Assembly: GCA_965153455.1 (NCBI GenBank)
Contig: OZ234497.1
Span: 10,106,001 to 10,170,000, forward strand
DNA length: 64,000 bases
Direction: 5' to 3'
Origin: Sphagnum compactum
Lineage: Eukaryota > Bryophyta > Sphagnopsida > Sphagnales
Made by a program: the position numbers and the translations under genes
Notes under the pieces: model-generated
The model's input: only the letters and a program-made list of their open reading frames with translations
What the model was told of the DNA's origin: nothing
The model's database searches: none
In this document: in pieces, positions 1 to 11,800 of the stretch
Layout of the letters: the number at the start of each line of letters is the position of its first letter
How positions within the stretch are numbered: the stretch's first letter is position 1

Positions 1-154
1 TAAGCATGTACATAAGTTATAATGTTAGAAATTGAACCTTTGACCTCCCTTATGATGAATTAAGTTCTTAACTAATGGACCATACCATCAAAAGGTGTTC
101 AACTTTTGTTAATTTTTTTATTTCACATGTTTATTTTAACACTTCATTACAAGA

Positions 155-775
155 TTATGAGGTATGAAAGTAGGTAGGTTGTAGGAGAGATAGGTGGGTG
201 GGTGGGTGGGTAGGTAGGTAGGTAGGTGGTGGGTGAGTAGGTAAATAGGTAAGTAGGTAGGTGGGTGGGTATGTAGGTATGTAGTACATGTATGTAAGTA
301 GGTGTGTGGGAAGGTAGGTAGGTAGTACATCCATGTAGGTGGGTGGGTAGGTAGGTAGGTAGCTAATATATAGGCAGGTTTTAGGTGCGTGGATAGATAG
401 GTAGGTAGTACATCCATGTAGGTGGGTGGGTAGCTAGCTAGCTAGCTAATATATAGGTAGGTTTTAGGTGCATGGATAGGTAGGTAGGTAGTACATCTAG
501 GTAGGTGGGTGGGTGGGTGGGTAGGTAAGTAGTTAATATGTAGGTAGGTTATAAATGGGTGAATAGGTAAGTAGGTAGTACATTTAGGTAGGTTATAGGT
601 GGGTGGATAGGCAAGTAAGTAGGTAAGTAAGTAATACATCTAGGTAGGTAGGTGGGTGGGTGGGTAGTAGGTAGGTATTACATCTAAGTAGGTGGGTGGG
701 TTGGTAGGTAGGTAGTACATTTAAGTAGGTGGGTGGGTAGGTAGGTTGTAAAATTGTAAGTGGGAAGTAGGAAGT
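155..775. repeat. Degenerate GTAG/TAGG tetranucleotide repeat tract
   Basis: About 620 bases are built almost entirely from the words GTAG, TAGG and GTGG. They are interrupted by recurring short phrases such as 'tagtacatc' and 'gcgtggatag', so the tract is a higher-order array and not a pure microsatellite. The minus strand reads as Pro-Thr-Tyr-Leu peptides without stops over long runs. This is an artefact of the repeat and not a gene. Similar words recur at about 7.2, 8.0-8.3, 8.6-8.7 and 24.5-24.7 kb, where they lie in or beside a dispersed repeat. Confidence 0.9.
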
Positions 776-2737
776 AGGTATGTAATAGGCATAAGATGTC
801 CCATTTGACTAAAGAACATTGGTCATTTTGACTAATGATGTCAATTTTTTATGTTCAATTTAACTAGATGTCTCATTTGATTAAAACCAATTGGCCATTT
901 TGATTAAGGTTGTTTAACTTGACTAAATGTATTGGTCAAATACACCTTAGTCAAGTTGATTAGTCAAAAAATACATGTTTTGGGCCCCTAGTCAAAATGG
1001 ACATGTCCATTAGTAAAAAAAGATTAGTTAGTCAACTTGAATATTTGAAAAACCATGATTTGTAGTAGTGGCAATACCCACATAGACAAACAGATTTATG
1101 CACCAAAGGGTCATTTCATGAAGGCGATCAATATAATTATATAAAAATATTGAAATACATTTTTTCCTTAAGGTTATGTTGGTATTTCATGATAAGGATA
1201 ATGAAAGTATTATATAGTTAGTCATTTCAATAATGACCTTCAACCTTGATTCATGGAAATATTGTTCAAATGTTTTAACATGGCCATAGAATGTGTTAAC
1301 CCTATTAGATGAGGGTAATGTTCATGTGGTTTATGGTAAATGTAATCCATTCATGGTGGATGGGGATATTGTGTGCAACATGGCATAAGGTGATCGTAAA
1401 ATCTACAAATCCCAAAATTGGATTTTAAAATAAAAATAAGTGGATTGATATAAAAATGATTGTGACAAAAAAAATCATGCTACTTGCTAAACTACAATGG
1501 CTCGATATAAAAATGGTGGGTACATGCATTAAATCTTCACTACATGTTAACTATAATGATATATTTATGATTATTCATCCGAGGAGGATGAACTAAATGC
1601 AATGCCCATATTGGTGCGATAGTTTGTTACTACTATTACAGTTTTTACTACATGATAATGAATGAACAACTGATGATGTTCAAACGCAAGTCAAATTGCA
1701 TTGGCCACAAAAGCATTCTTTGTTGTGCTTTGAAGTCTAACACAAAAGACCTTAAAACACATTAAATTCCAATTAAAAGATGCAAACAATGTTTTAAAAT
1801 AAAAAAAGTTTAAGTATGCAAACATACCATCCATGAATAAAATCTAAATTGTGATACTTTGATATTACATCCAAATATTTTTCTCAATTGCACTTATTAG
1901 ATTCCAATGTCCAATTTTGAATGTGCCATACAATTTTGAAAGGTTTTGCATAAGCAACTTTGTTTGTCCGAATTGCCTCAATAAGGTTGTCATCTTTTTT
2001 GAATCATACCCATGCATTTTGTGGGATAAACCCCACCCTCCATGTTGAAATGCCAATGATGCCCAACAACATGTCAAAGGCTAAACGTACCAACAAAGGT
2101 TGTCGTACCTCTTGCATTTGTTGCACTTGGGTGAAGATCATCCCATTTAAATTCCACTTTTTGTTTTACTTGATCAAGGGCCTTTTTTTCAGTTTGTTTT
2201 TGCCTTGCATTCGGGTTGTTCAAAATACAAACCTTCATGGAGGATGGTCTCGTAGCCTAGGCCCATTGGGACGAGTAGATGGACGCCCAAATCTACTCGT
2301 CTGCATTTTATGCCCATGTGTTTGGTCCAAGTGTCAACAAAACAACCACTTGGCCGCATAAAAACTAGTGCATGCATCCACCTTGCAACACCATCTTGAG
2401 CCTTCATGAACCCATTCAATCTCTTCCATTGCATTTCCATGCTCATCTTACATTAAAGGAGGAAACTTTTGAAGTGCAAAATTTGGGTGTGAAATTGAAT
2501 CTATAAAAGAATCTTGCATGTTTAACATAAGCATGATGAGGGTATTGCATATCAAAGCCCTATGCTAATATTATAAATGAATGGGAATATTAAATGAATG
2601 AAATGTATTTTTAATTTTATAGTTAATATAATAAATTATATATTATATTATATTATATTATTGCTTGGTATATTAATTAATTGATTATATATTTATATAT
2701 ATATAATAGCTTACACGTTGATGTGTGTTTTTTTCCA
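776..2737. other. Intergenic, AT-rich, no gene seen
   Basis: Positions 800-1060 hold a diffuse array of gtcaa/ttgac words ('ttgactaa', 'ggtcaaata') in both orientations. The rest is AT-rich unique-looking sequence. The open frames here (up to 133 codons near 1.96-2.36 kb) have no recognisable domain, and opposite-strand frames of similar length overlap them, so I do not call a gene. Positions 2620-2710 are a TA-rich low-complexity patch. Confidence 0.6.
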
Positions 2738-3090
2738 ACAATATGGCGTGAGTGAAGAAGGGTTCTTTCATTGAATGTGCGATTATGACAAGCCTCGAAT
2801 AAGAAGCCCCGACTAACTCCGTGCCAGCAGCCGCGGTAAGACCGGGGGGGGGGGGGGGGCTAGTGTTATTCGAAATGACTAGGAGTAAAGGGCACGTAAG
2901 CGATAAATTTGGTCGAAAGTGAAAGTCGTTAGCTCAACTGGCAGAATGCTTTCAAAACCAATTTATTTGAGTAAGATAAGAGGATAGTGGAATTTCGTGT
3001 GTAGAGATAAAATTCACAGATATACAAAAAAACACCAAAAGCGAAGGCATCTTTTTGGGTCTTTATTAACGTTGAGGTGCATATACAAAA
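2738..3090 (+). pseudogene. rrn18: Nuclear insertion of mitochondrial small-subunit rRNA (rrn18 fragment)
   Basis: The stretch contains the universal 530-loop sequence 'gtgccagcagccgcggtaa'. It continues with plant-mitochondrial, alphaproteobacterial-like helices: 'taaagggcacgta', 'gaaagtgaaagtcg', 'gtggaatttcgtgtgtagag', 'gccaaaagcgaaggca'. It starts near 'gcgtgagtgaagaagg', lacks roughly 16 bases that normally follow, and fades out after 'gaggtgc'. Only about 350 of roughly 1,900 bases are present, so it cannot make a ribosome. Many differences look like G-to-A or C-to-T changes, as expected for decaying, methylated nuclear DNA. The G-run after 'gtaagacc' is 16 long. The chloroplast 16S sequence differs in this region, so plastid origin is unlikely. 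Confidence 0.88.
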
Positions 3091-3258
3091 ACAAACCATT
3101 AGAAGATGAAGATGATAACTCGTGTATTGTCATCGTCTTCTTTTGGGGCGCCCATAGGAAAAAAACAAGAAGATGATGACAACAAACATCGCCATTGTCG
3201 TCTTCTTATGGATTATTGTAAGAAGAAAAAAAAGACGACGACAGTTGTTCATCGTTGT

Positions 3259-3468
3259 CTTCTTTTGCAACCTTGTAAGAAAATAAAGAAAGAAAAATAA
3301 GAGCTTCTGCAACTGCGTAAGAAAATAAAAAAAGAAGAATAAGAGCTTCTGCAACTGCGTAAGAAAATAAAAAAAGAAGAATAAGAGCTTCCGCAACTGC
3401 GTAAGAAAATAAAAAAAGAAGAATAAGAGCTTCTGCAACTGCATAAGAAAATAAAAGAAAAGAAAGTG
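3259..3468. repeat. 42-bp tandem repeat, about five copies
   Basis: A unit beginning 'gagcttctgcaactgcgtaa' followed by an A-rich tail repeats exactly every 42 bases (starts at 3301, 3343, 3385 and 3427), with a diverged copy from 3259. The period is a multiple of three, so the minus strand stays open as a Phe/Leu-rich frame. I regard that frame as an artefact. Confidence 0.92.
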
Positions 3469-4120
3469 CTCTAGCAAACTTATTTTAGCAACATTTTTCT
3501 TGCAACGCCATTCTTTTCGTAGCTTCACTTTGTTCCTCTTTAAGCCCCACTTTTCCCATAGCCTCACTTTGCTCATAGGAGCACTTTCTTCAAACGTAGT
3601 AATGTTCTCCTACTCCCCCCCTAGCAACAAGCAATAATGCTCCTTGCTCCCCCATAGCAATGATCCATGCTTCCCTTGCAACGATGTTGCTCCCCCATTC
3701 TTCTCATGCATAGCTTCACCTAACAGTGCCTCCTTTTTTTTGCCTCATGTCATTTTGCTGAATGGAAAGCGAATATAACAAGTTTGAATCATGACTAATG
3801 CACAATGAGAAAATTCACATTTTAGTAGCCAGATTTCTTGTAGGAATATGTAAAAGAATTCTAGATTGGTCCTTTAAATATATAACCAAATCTGGCTATT
3901 AATCAGATTTTTATATAAATTTATAAAACGAAATTATGATTATAAATTAAATTTATAAAATTAATGATCACAAAGACACAATGAGACAAATCACATTTCA
4001 GTAGTGGATTTTTCAAGGAGATACGTTTGAATAATGAGAAGACACAACAAGGACTCTTTTTTCTTTAAAGAGGAAGTAAAGAAAATAATGACTAAAAGAT
4101 GAAAAAAAATGAAAAAAAAA
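3469..4120. other. Intergenic, no gene seen
   Basis: Low-complexity C/T-rich sequence up to about 3.75 kb ('ttgctcccccat' and 'tagcaa' phrases repeated loosely), then AT-rich DNA. No open frame has a recognisable domain. Confidence 0.55.
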
Positions 4121-4123
4121 CCG

Positions 4124-4211
4124 TACCTTCCGAAATGCAGAAGGTGCAGTCAGCTGTTTGACTGGACCTTCCGAAATCCAGAAGGTACAGTCAGCTGTCT
4201 GACTGTACCTT
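4124..4211. repeat. Two tandem copies of a 42-bp palindromic unit
   Basis: Two adjacent copies of a 41-42 bp unit each fold on themselves. In the second copy 4182-4194 (AAGGTACAGTCAG) pairs perfectly with 4199-4211 across a 4-base loop. The first copy (about 4141-4153 with 4158-4170) has two mismatches. No open frame, promoter or gene explains it. Confidence 0.85.
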
Positions 4212-5879
4212 GGGGTTTTCAGGTAAGTAATAGTCCTAAAAATACACTAGGAAAACTCTACTGGGTCTGTACGTGGACGGGAAACACTTTTCCAACTCCG
4301 TTCAAGTTGGTTAGTTCAGTTTCTGTTTTTATGACCTAGGTACCTACTAAATGCCTACTAAACTTTACCTCTGTCCTAACCATCTATATGCACCTACTTA
4401 CCTAGTATACACCGATTATCTTTCCTCTCTAGTTATCTAGTGTCAGCTATTATCCTACCCACCTACCTACATGACCTATTCTAATTTACGGGGCCAGTTA
4501 CTAAGGTGAAACCCAACATGCTCACGTAGTTCAGGTTCATCCACAACTGAGTCACAACACGAGTCCCATGTGCTGGTTACTAAGGTGAAACCCAACATGG
4601 TACGTCCACAACTTAGTCATCACATGAGTCCCAAGTGTTGGTGGCTGTTGGTTCGCACTGGCTCCAATGTACATTACCTTGTGCAAGTTGATCAAAATTC
4701 CACACTCTATTAAAAGCAAACTCCACCCATACCCAAAATTTTGCGCCTCCAACATTAAATCTCACATCCAAGATGGTTGACTTAATGTTTCCCATGCCCC
4801 ACCCACCCATAAATATGGTAAGTGGACTATACAAGTGGGAGACTACTAAATATTAAATCATTTGGACCAATCCATCCATCTGATCATCAATTGGAAGTGT
4901 CCACTGTTTTTTTCTTTTCGTTTTTTGATATTGAAGTTTTGGTGAAATTTAACAAAAAAATAGCAAAATCAGTCAAATTTGCACTTTACAAACAGATATT
5001 TCCAAATATTTCCCAATTTCTTTGTCAAAATATGTCAAAATTTTGCCCAAAAACATTGGAAATGTTAGATTGTGCATTGCCTTCACCTAGGCACAAATGT
5101 TGACCCAACACTATTTTCCTGCCCCCAAACTGGCATTACATTTATTGTTCTTCATCCAAAGATTATTGTGTGAAGTGCCCTAGTGGGGATGCTTTAAACG
5201 TCCTAGAACACTTGCTTTCATTGCAAGAGAATTCAAACTTCATGTGCTCAATTTTTTCAGAGCTCAACATTACTTAAACAGAATATGGTTTTTTTTTATA
5301 CATAGTAGGCTATGCCTCAGCTCATGCCACATGTGTGAGATAAAAGTCTATGGTTTCATTAACATTGTAAAATAGGTGATGTTGATTGTGGCAAATATTT
5401 CTCATTAATATTACAATTTGATAATGACTGATGTGAAATTAACATGAAACTAGTGTTAAATTGTAATATTATTCATCTGGCATGTGCCTTAATAAACACC
5501 ACATATTTTACATTGTAATGGATGACACCACAGACTTTACCTTGCATATGTGTCATGATCCAAGGCATACGACCTTTAGGAAAGAAAAGCCATATCCTGC
5601 AGTAGTGAAATAAGGTGGTTTTTGCACCTCATGTCAAGGACATGCAGAGAAGATATCACCAGGAGACACTACACCAGCTGGCCAGAGCAAGATATTGGTA
5701 GTCACATATACCTGAGAATTAGGCAGATACTGGATGTCTTATTCAATGGATTTAGATATCTTCATTTGCAGCACAGACCTGGGGCATATCTCCTCTCCCA
5801 TAGCTTTCAGAGGCTGGAAAGGGCGGGAACACCATTCTTTGGTGGGAAAATTAACTAGTAACTCGCAAAGCACTCTGAG
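4212..5879. other. Intergenic, no gene seen
   Basis: Contains degenerate ctacctac words near 4.35-4.47 kb and a short direct repeat 'tactaaggtgaaacccaacatg' (cut at 4500-4518 and 4567-4585). Otherwise it is unique-looking noncoding DNA. No frame longer than 93 codons, and none with a recognisable motif. Confidence 0.55.
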
Positions 5880-6240
5880 AAAATTTGTCATGTACATGGA
5901 GGGCACCTTATTATATCCATGAGTTTCCCTCCTATAATTTGAGAGGGATATTATGCCTACTTGTAGGTGTAAGAGGCCTCCCACTATTGAAGAGTAGGCC
6001 TTATATCCCTCCCATTCATACGCCTCCTGATCGACATAAGTTTTTGTTCATGATAAGTATTGCCCCGTGCTTGCTTTACGATACATACTTAAAGCCCATG
6101 GGTGGGGGGACAATTCCCAAAATGCAGGCCCGGACTCAGCTACCTACTGCCTTGTCCTAGGCCCCTTATTTTGAGAATGCCCCCATCCTAGGGCTTTACC
6201 CTACACCTATTGAAAGCAGGCCGGCCAGTTTGGGAAAAAG
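5880..6240 (+). repeat. Dispersed repeat, copy A (inverted relative to 45.47-45.79 kb)
   Basis: Landmarks in order are 'gagggcacctta', 'tatgcctact-taggtgtaagaggcctccca', 'ttgttcatgataa', 'cgtgcttgctttacgat' and 'gggctttaccctacacctat'. They reappear in the same order on the opposite strand between about 45.79 and 45.47 kb, with many substitutions. No coding capacity is visible. It is probably an old transposon or LTR fragment, but I see no clear ends. Confidence 0.7.
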
Positions 6241-7180
6241 TGTGCTTGTCTCATACTTGATTGCTTTGTGCATGATAAAGCCTATTTGACCGATTATGGA
6301 AGTCTGGAAGTAGGTTCGCCAAGTTTAGGCCATTCACATTTTTCTTGCTTGCTGAAAATCAGTCACTTCTCCATTTCTTATGGGAGACACTAAATAGGGG
6401 AGATGCTAGATACTAAATATCCCTGAAGTTTATTTATAGATCGATGCGTGGTTCTGTCCATTGGGCATTTCGTGTCCGTTTGGATGAGCAAAATGGCTTT
6501 TGCCCAGCATTTTGCACATGCTGCCGAGGCTGGTAAATGGCCCAGCAAAGCCCTACTGGTCATTGGCAGATACATGGTTTCATTGGTCCAGTTGGGTTGT
6601 GCTGTTAGTAGTCTCTTCACTTTTTCAGTATGTCACATGTTTCATTTTTTACAGTTTCAGTATGTCAGGAATATTGTCACATGTTCAGCATGGGTGGAGC
6701 TGCTCTAAATACTAAATATGCCTTATGGGCTTTGTCTAGAGCCTATTTGCATGATTTTCACATTGTACATTTCTTGTCCTTCACCTTCAATACTTGTCAT
6801 ACTTTCTTTTTAAATGTTGAGATATACTAAATATTAACTATCTCTTAACAAGCTTTGTGCAATGTCTTCATTATGTAGACTAATGCGTGTTTTTGCGCAT
6901 TGTGGAGTTCTTTGTCTTCCACCATCAATACTTGTCTTGCTTTAAGGGCAAAAATGTTCATGAACATTCAATATTCATGAAAGTTGAATTCAACATGCAC
7001 AATCAATCAATTTGTCATGTTGGTAGTCAATTTGGAAAATAGAGCTGGCAAAACTAGTCACAACTTGTTATTTATTTGTGGTGTACCTATACTTTTGTTG
7101 TAATTATGACGTTTTGAATTATATTAAAATATATTTATAACCTATTTTGTATTTAAAGCATGTTAAGTATACATTTTGCA
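6241..7180. other. Intergenic, no gene seen
   Basis: Unique-looking AT-rich DNA. Short overlapping frames on both strands at 6.39-6.83 kb (62-86 codons) have no recognisable domain. Confidence 0.5.
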
Positions 7181-8339
7181 TATATTATGGGTGGGTTAGG
7201 TAAGTTAATAAAATAATTAAGTAAATAGGTAGATGTGTAGGTAAGTAGGTAGGTATGTAAATGGTAGTTAAGTTAAATTAATTTTTGGTAAGCGAGTTAG
7301 GTACATAAGAAAACAAGATTATTAAATATTAACTATATATTGTATTTAATAGTTAATAACTATTATTACTTACAAGTTAATTAATTAATTAATTAATAAT
7401 TAATAATTAATATTTTGATAATTAATTTTCAATATTTTATTTTATAATTAAATAATAATTAGATATCATTAATCAGTAGTTATTTATTTCATCATTAGGT
7501 ATTTGATCATTAATAATTAATAGGTAAAATTAATATATAATAGTTAATAATAATAAATAATGAATAATTTGTTATAATTATTCATTATTGACAAATTTTA
7601 TTTTTGCCATATTTTGAATTTGTCAAAGTTTAACCAAGGTGTAGCTTTTGTTTAATCAAGTTGTGATTTAACTAAGGTTTAGCTAATGTTTAACCACTGT
7701 TAAGTCAAATTGTAATTTAACCAAAGTTTAGTCAAAAAAAAATTTTGTTAAGGTTTAACCAATGTTTAACCCAAATTTTTGTTTGGTCAATTTTTATCCA
7801 AGGTTTAGCCAAATTTTTGTTTGGTCAAGGTTTAACCAAATTTAGCCAAATTTTTGTTGAGCCAAAGTTTACCCAAGTTTTAATTAACCAATGTTTAGCT
7901 AACATTTAACCAAAATTTTGTTTAGCTAATGTTAGCCAATGTTTAATTTAAGTCTATGCATAAATGCCATTTGGGCTTAACCTAGATGTAACATAGGATA
8001 CTCTAATTAATAAGCTATGTTAATTAATAGGTAGTAAATTAAGTTAATAAGTAATAAGTTAAGCTAAATAGTAATTGGTGGGTAATAAGTTAAATTAATA
8101 GGTAATAGGTTTGATTAAATATCAGTTACTAAGTGATACTTTAAGTTAATTATATCTATGTGCCTATGTTAATTAGACTGGGAGGTTAGGAAAATAGGTC
8201 AATATGTTAGGTGCGTACGTAACTATTTAGTAGATAGGTCTATATGTATGTTAATTAAGTAGGTAGATAGTTAATAAAATAGGCTTAGAGTAGGTAAGTA
8301 GGTAAGGCCTAGGTAGATAGGTTTTTTTAAAGAGGATTT
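7181..8339. repeat. Low-complexity AT-rich tract with 'tttaaccaa' and 'taggtaag' word arrays
   Basis: Positions 7190-7270 and 8010-8330 consist of degenerate taggtaag/ttaataggt words. Positions 7320-7610 are almost pure A/T built from 'taattaat'. Positions 7611-7960 are an imperfect short-period array of 'ggtttaaccaaatttagcc'-type words. No gene is seen. Confidence 0.75.
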
Positions 8340-8805
8340 TATTTTAATTTGGGGTTAATAAATTTATTGTGCACATCTATTTATAGTTTACAACCTTGGG
8401 GGAAAAAAAAAATGAGATTAAAAAACTTTAGTCACAAATTAGTTTGTGACTAAGTTGTGACTATAAAATTTATCCCATATTTTTCGTCATTTGATTTCAA
8501 TCTTATAGACTATATAAAGAGGTGCATTTGAAGCATTGAAAACACACAAACAACAATTTTTATAAAAAATGTCATTTGGGATGAGCCAATGAAAAAATTT
8601 AACCCTATAGGCTAATCTATTTACCTACATATTCCCTACCTACCAATGTACTTACCTATCTATTTACCTATTTGCCTATCTAAATACCTTTTACCTACTT
8701 GTACTTACCCAAATAAATTGAAAATTTTAATTTAAAAAAGTGCGACATGGCATATTACAATTATGCCAAGTGGTAAATTTTGATTGCACCAAATGATAAT
8801 ATGTG
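8340..8805 (-). mobile_element. Foldback-containing dispersed repeat, copy 1
   Basis: This segment matches the reverse complement of about 24.41-24.91 kb. In order it shares 'tttatcccatat', an 'actatataaag'/'aaagtatat' boundary, 'gggatgag', a cctacc-word core and 'aagtggtaaattttgattgcacc'. Its loop carries its own perfect stem, TTAGTCACAAA (8428-8438) with TTTGTGACTAA (8443-8453). It has no coding capacity, so it is probably a nonautonomous DNA element or MITE-like unit. Ends and target duplication are not resolved. Confidence 0.6.
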
Positions 8806-11800
8806 AGGGGACTATATTTTGGTTGTAATTATGAGGATTAGTTGCAATTACATATGAATGGCAATAAATCAAACTATATATGTTGACCATATATATCATC
8901 CATATGAAATGTGTTGACATCATGGTGAGTCATCATTTGCAACTAGACGTTGGATGCAACTTCACTTATGCAATTAATAGATTCTGAATCACAAGTGTTA
9001 ATTGCAACTTATTTATAACCACAAATTACAATAAAAATTTGACACTTTTCTTCTAATGTTAGGAAAGTGAAATCATTATAAGTCCATCTACCATGTTTAT
9101 TCATCAAAGGGATCCCCTTGGCATGCCTTTTATTTGTGACACACCCCAAGATTGTCATCTAGTATTGAAGGAAAAAAAATTGGTCCCAATTTTGGTAACA
9201 TAATGCATAATTCCAAAACATGTTTCCTAGCTCCTCACAAGTGAACAAAATAAGTTAATGCTTCAAAAAAAAGATTAGGATGAGTTGATTCTTCAATCAT
9301 ATCAAATTGCACAAACCATTAAATAAAACTTGGGTGGTTAGTGTAATTCCATAACATATTTTGGTTCATGCATTAGCTTTGAGCTCACATAAACTCACAA
9401 TGTTCACCATGCCCCAAATTTGGGAAAAGGCACTACCCTCCTCCTTATGTAGGATACTTTGTGATTCACTATGGCACTTGCATGGAAAATGATAATTTTC
9501 CTAAGTCTCCCAAAGTTGCTTCTTCAAATTGAGACTTCTTTGTTGTCCCATAACTTTAAAGGCCCATGACATTTACATTACCCAACAAATTGAACATGTG
9601 AATACATTATTTTGTAGCCTTCAAAACAAAATAATAAAGTTATATCAATTTCTGTAATTGCATATTATTTGGTGACATGTCCCCAAATAATTAATGAATT
9701 TTGACAACTTTTGTATCAACCCTTCAAATAGCCATAACTTATGCAAAAAGACATTATTTTATCCCCATATCTCAATGAAATATTCTCAATGAACAAAATT
9801 CAATTGATTTAGAAATGATTTGGTCCCCAAAACTTGTTTTTAAGGTTTTGGGGATGCATTAATAGAGTTTTAATTCCCAAAGTGGGAATGCACTTGGAAA
9901 TCACATAAATTTCCCCTTGCACTTTCATACACTCCCCACCCATCTTAGGAGCATGTTTGAGCCATGCCTACGTTGCCTTCATTTGCATATGGCTTCCCTT
10001 ATCGTGCCTTAGTTTTGGTTGTAACATTTTGCCCTAGCCCACCTTAAGCCACTTCATTTTGCAATCGCCCACTTCTTATAATGTTTATTCTTCACCATCA
10101 CCAATGACACCCATATTTTAGATCCTTTTCTATGCTTTCCTTTGCGTTTTAATACCTAGCCTACCAATTTAACATGATTGACGTATTTGTGTAACCTCAA
10201 AATGTGTTGCCTAATTCCCAATAAGTCTATTTAGTTATTTCAACTTGCCAACGTTTTTCAACACCTTTGCAAATGACCTCAAAGTTCTAGTTGTCTAGAT
10301 GGGATCCCCTTCATTCACATATATGTCATCTAGGAATATGTCTTGGAACTTATATGAATCTTAAACTCGATGTCTTCCAAGACATACTGTTAGCAACCCT
10401 ATTTTTTGGTAATAAAGTCTATCCTATTATGTCACAATTATCATTGTAGTCTATTTAATTTCACTATATTTTCAATTTAAAATGATAAGATAATACAAAT
10501 AGTGTGAAACAAGTGATTTGAAGATAACGAGGGTAAAGAGTTGAGATTCAAGGTTAATCGAAATCTTTAAATCAACTAGTTTTGATTGCAAGTGCTTGCT
10601 TCAACTTTCAATTACATTCACAACTTGTTTTGTTAATTCAAGTTTGGGTCTTAGGGTCATGATGATTATTAGCATTTGTGGTGCTTATGCAAGGGTCAAA
10701 GGTAATAACTAGGTAGGCATTGGCGATGAAGAAAGTAGGATATTGAAATCAAATTAATAGCCCCATACGCAATGCACATTTTAAAAACATTGATCTTTGC
10801 ACAAATGCATTTTGAATTTAGTGTTAGTATTAGTTCACAGCCTCTTTGTTGAGGTTGTGAATTTTGTTACAAACTAAAAAACTAATAATTTACCTTTGTA
10901 TGCATTTTTTTGTGAAAGCAATTTATGCACACTATGGTGAATTACTACACCTTGCTATTTTAAATAAATGGTCTTTAGTTTTGGCTTTGTTGGTCAAGTT
11001 ATAAAATTTGTACCCCATATATTGAACAATTAGAACTCCAACCCTAAAATAAATCCTAAACGTTCAAACCCCATAAACCATCAACCATAATTTATGATTG
11101 ATTAAGCAATAGGTTGTGTTAACCCAATGAGCTAAACATTAAAAATGTCACAAATTTTCAATTAAGCATGTGGCAAATTTGATTAGCTCATGGGCAACTC
11201 CAAAACCATAACCTTAAACATTTGTTTATGTAATTGAATTAGATACATGGCAAAGGTTGATTAATGCATAGGTAGCCCTAATCCATTTGACCTTAACCCT
11301 AAAACTTTAAGTAAACATGAGTTGGACATGTGGTAGTATAAGGTTAATTCATAAAAAAACTTTAAACCCAACCCTAAAAAGCTTGGTTGAATGTGGGATG
11401 GACATGTGGTAACACCTGGTCCATGCATATTACCTTTTAAAATTGAACAAAATTCAAAGTGACACATGGCAATAATTGATTTGGCCATTGGAAACTACAA
11501 ATTCCAAAACCCTAAAATATTGACAAATAGTAAATGGGCACATGGCAATAGCCAAAGCCCATACAAGGCCTCCAAACTAATCCTTAACCTTAAAAAATTG
11601 CAAGAATATGATATGGACACGTGGCACAAGTAGGTTGGGCAATAAAAAAAATGTGTCACACAACGATATGTTGATATATTGGATAATAACCCTAAATTAT
11701 AGGTTGAATGAAACCCTATCCTTAAATCAAAATTCAAATGGGTTGCCACATGTCTCCATATGATTGAATTGTGAGCAACATAAATGAATTTGGAAGGTTA

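Noticed and set aside
136-639. Minus-strand open frames of 93 and 65 codons rich in Pro, Thr, Tyr and Leu
   Set aside because: They are translations of the degenerate GTAG/TAGG tract and have no start context or domain.
1960-2361. 133-codon plus-strand frame
   Set aside because: No domain, composition like surrounding noncoding DNA, and antisense frames of similar size overlap it.
2738-3090. Functional rRNA gene or chloroplast 16S
   Set aside because: Only about 350 bases are present, with an internal deletion. The sequence after the 530 loop is mitochondrial-like and unlike plastid 16S.
3130-3576. 148-codon minus-strand frame, Phe/Leu-rich, resembling a membrane protein
   Set aside because: The frame stays open only because the 42-bp repeat is a multiple of three. 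The hydrophobic runs are the complement of A-rich repeat tails.
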